NCBI GenBank assembly: GCA_910585165.1
Contig: CAJUBX010000018.1
Span: 1-29,167 of the forward strand
Source: an uncultured Oscillibacter sp.
Lineage (GTDB): Bacteria > Bacillota > Clostridia > Oscillospirales > Oscillospiraceae
Length of the DNA stretch: 29,167 bases
Direction of reading: 5' to 3'
Shown here in pieces: positions 27,928 through 29,167 of the stretch (position 1 is the first letter of the stretch; each line of letters starts with the position of its first letter). The notes under the pieces were generated by a model. The model searched no databases. It saw only the letters and a program-made list of their open reading frames with translations, and was not told the origin of the DNA. Both the position numbers and the translations under genes were made by a program.

Positions 27928-29167
27928 ATGGCAGACCGTCCCCCCAAATTTCCCGCCCTTCACCGAAAGAGCGAATCCGCCCGCCGGGCAAACCAGATCA
28001 TCCGCGGGCGGACGCTGCTGATGATGCTGCTTCTGGGCGTGGGCACGTTTTTGCTGCTGTTCTGGAAGCTCTATGACCTCCAGATCAACCACCACGAGGA
28101 AATGCAGGCCCGGGCCGTCCACCAGCAGACCCGGGAGGTTTCGGTAAACGCCTCCCGGGGAACGATCTATGACAAAAACCACAACATCCTGGCCAGCTCC
28201 ACCACGGCGGAGATGGTGATCATCGATCCGCTGCGGATCGACCAGTTTGTCAAAAACCAGGAGAAGGAGCAGGACGCCGCCGCCGCCCGGGCTTTGGAAA
28301 AGGGGGAGACGTATACCCGCCAGCCCATCCGGGACCAGAGCTACATCGCCCGGGGCCTAAGCCGCATCCTGGACATCAGCCAGGAGTCGATTGAAAAAAA
28401 GATGGAGAACACGGCGGCGGAGTATATCATCCTGCGCCGGAAGGTGGAGAAGGAGCTGGCCGACGAGATTCGAAGATTCGTCACCGGTGAAATCGACGAG
28501 GAGGGCAGCGAGGTTCCCAAGGACCAGCGGCGCAGCGTCACCGGGGTGCACCTGGAACCGGATTCCAAGCGGTATTACCCCTACAACGCCATGGCGGCCA
28601 ACGTGCTGGGCTTTGTCAACATCGACAACGAGGGCGCCGTGGGCCTGGAGGTCAAGTACGACGGGGACCTTTCCGGAGAATCCGGCATGACCGTCTCCGC
28701 CAAGAATAACAAGGGCCAGCCCATGCTGTTCCAGTATGAGCAGTACTTTGACGCGGAAAACGGCAGCGATTTGGTGCTGACCCTGGACATCAATGTCCAG
28801 ATTGCCCTGGAGAAGGGCATCGAGTCCATGCTCAGCAAGTTCGACGCCGCCAACGGCGGCACGGGCATCGTCATGAACGTGAACTCAGGGGCCATCTTAG
28901 GCATGGCCTCCTATCCCAACTACGACTCCAATCAATCCGGCGTTCTCTACGACGAGAAGCTCAAAAGCAAGCTGGAAGGGCAGCTGGCGGACATGGAGCA
29001 GAAAAAGGACAGCTACGAAAGCGAGGAGAAGTACGAGGAGGCCGCCAGCAAGCTGAAAAACGACACGCTGAAAAGCCAGTGGCGGAACAAATGCATCGAC
29101 TCCACCTACGAGCCCGGCTCCACCTTCAAGCCCATCACCCTGGCGGCGGCGCTGGAGGAGGGGGTCA
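27928..29167 (+). CDS. Class B penicillin-binding protein (FtsI/SpoVD type), 3' end cut by window edge
   Basis: About 413 residues are in view. A cytoplasmic basic head is followed by one membrane helix (about 31-48), the PBP dimerisation region ('ASRGTIYDKN', a class B hallmark; 'RRSVTGVHLEPDSKRYYPYN'), then the transpeptidase domain with 'SGAILGMASYPNYD' and the active-site 'STFK' at Ser398. A charged helical stretch of roughly 35 residues lies between them. The enzyme cross-links peptidoglycan. Whether it is septal FtsI or sporulation SpoVD needs the missing C-terminus (PASTA domains). AGGAGG precedes the ATG. Confidence 0.93.
   Translation, partial: MADRPPKFPALHRKSESARRANQIIRGRTLLMMLLLGVGTFLLLFWKLYDLQINHHEEMQARAVHQQTREVSVNASRGTIYDKNHNILASSTTAEMVIIDPLRIDQFVKNQEKEQDAAAARALEKGETYTRQPIRDQSYIARGLSRILDISQESIEKKMENTAAEYIILRRKVEKELADEIRRFVTGEIDEEGSEVPKDQRRSVTGVHLEPDSKRYYPYNAMAANVLGFVNIDNEGAVGLEVKYDGDLSGESGMTVSAKNNKGQPMLFQYEQYFDAENGSDLVLTLDINVQIALEKGIESMLSKFDAANGGTGIVMNVNSGAILGMASYPNYDSNQSGVLYDEKLKSKLEGQLADMEQKKDSYESEEKYEEAASKLKNDTLKSQWRNKCIDSTYEPGSTFKPITLAAALEEGV

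Noticed and set aside
1..29167. CRISPR array, tRNA or rRNA genes
   Set aside because: I saw no regularly spaced repeats and no cloverleaf or rRNA-like sequence while reading both strands.

Overview
The window joins two different kinds of DNA. From the left edge to about 11.6 kb there is a dense block of small, overlapping genes, all but one on the minus strand. They look like the replication and accessory module of a prophage or integrative element. From about 11.8 kb to the right edge the DNA is visibly more G+C-rich and carries ordinary chromosomal genes on the plus strand. The chromosomal genes (T-box controlled leuA, a zinc-ribbon threonine synthase, a TM1266-family regulator, and a dcw cluster starting mraZ-rsmH-ftsL-PBP) suggest a G+C-rich member of the Clostridia, probably Oscillospiraceae-like. 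That placement is an inference from gene content, not a database match.

Element (1-11.6 kb, minus strand, read right to left): a 331-residue protein of unknown role; an IS30-type HTH protein; several unknown or zinc-ribbon proteins, two of which look like in-frame fusions of smaller genes; a DUF6273-like protein; and a Cys-rich protein. A control region at 6.56-7.07 kb follows. It has a perfect 17-bp inverted repeat, a plus-strand consensus promoter leading into a strong terminator (a candidate RNA of about 83 nt), and a palindrome-flanked promoter for the only plus-strand gene. Beyond it lies a second minus-strand run: an HUH-type replication protein, a radical SAM protein, a DUF2786 protein, RecU, many small proteins, a phage-type adenine methyltransferase and an ASCH-domain protein cut by the window edge. 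No integrase, structural phage genes or attachment sites are visible, so phage and conjugative element cannot be told apart.

Chromosome, part 1 (11.8-20.5 kb): a sigma-A promoter and T-box leader control leuA-leuC-(methyltransferase)-leuD-leuB, the leucine branch. A Tam-like SAM methyltransferase sits between the two isopropylmalate isomerase subunits. After a hairpin, a new promoter drives thrC and an overlapping GNAT gene, followed by alr (D-alanine supply).

Chromosome, part 2 (20.5-23.7 kb): a structured RNA candidate with its own promoter and terminator is followed by a MITE-like repeat. Next comes an operon of a TM1266-family regulator and a three-gene ABC importer (lipoprotein, permease, short ATPase), closed by a strong terminator.

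Chromosome, part 3 (23.7-29.2 kb): a promoter, a second MITE-like repeat in the 5' leader, then rsmD-coaD-coiled-coil protein. After a terminator, a promoter with a two-box MraZ operator starts the division and cell wall cluster mraZ-rsmH-ftsL and a class B penicillin-binding protein that runs off the right edge.
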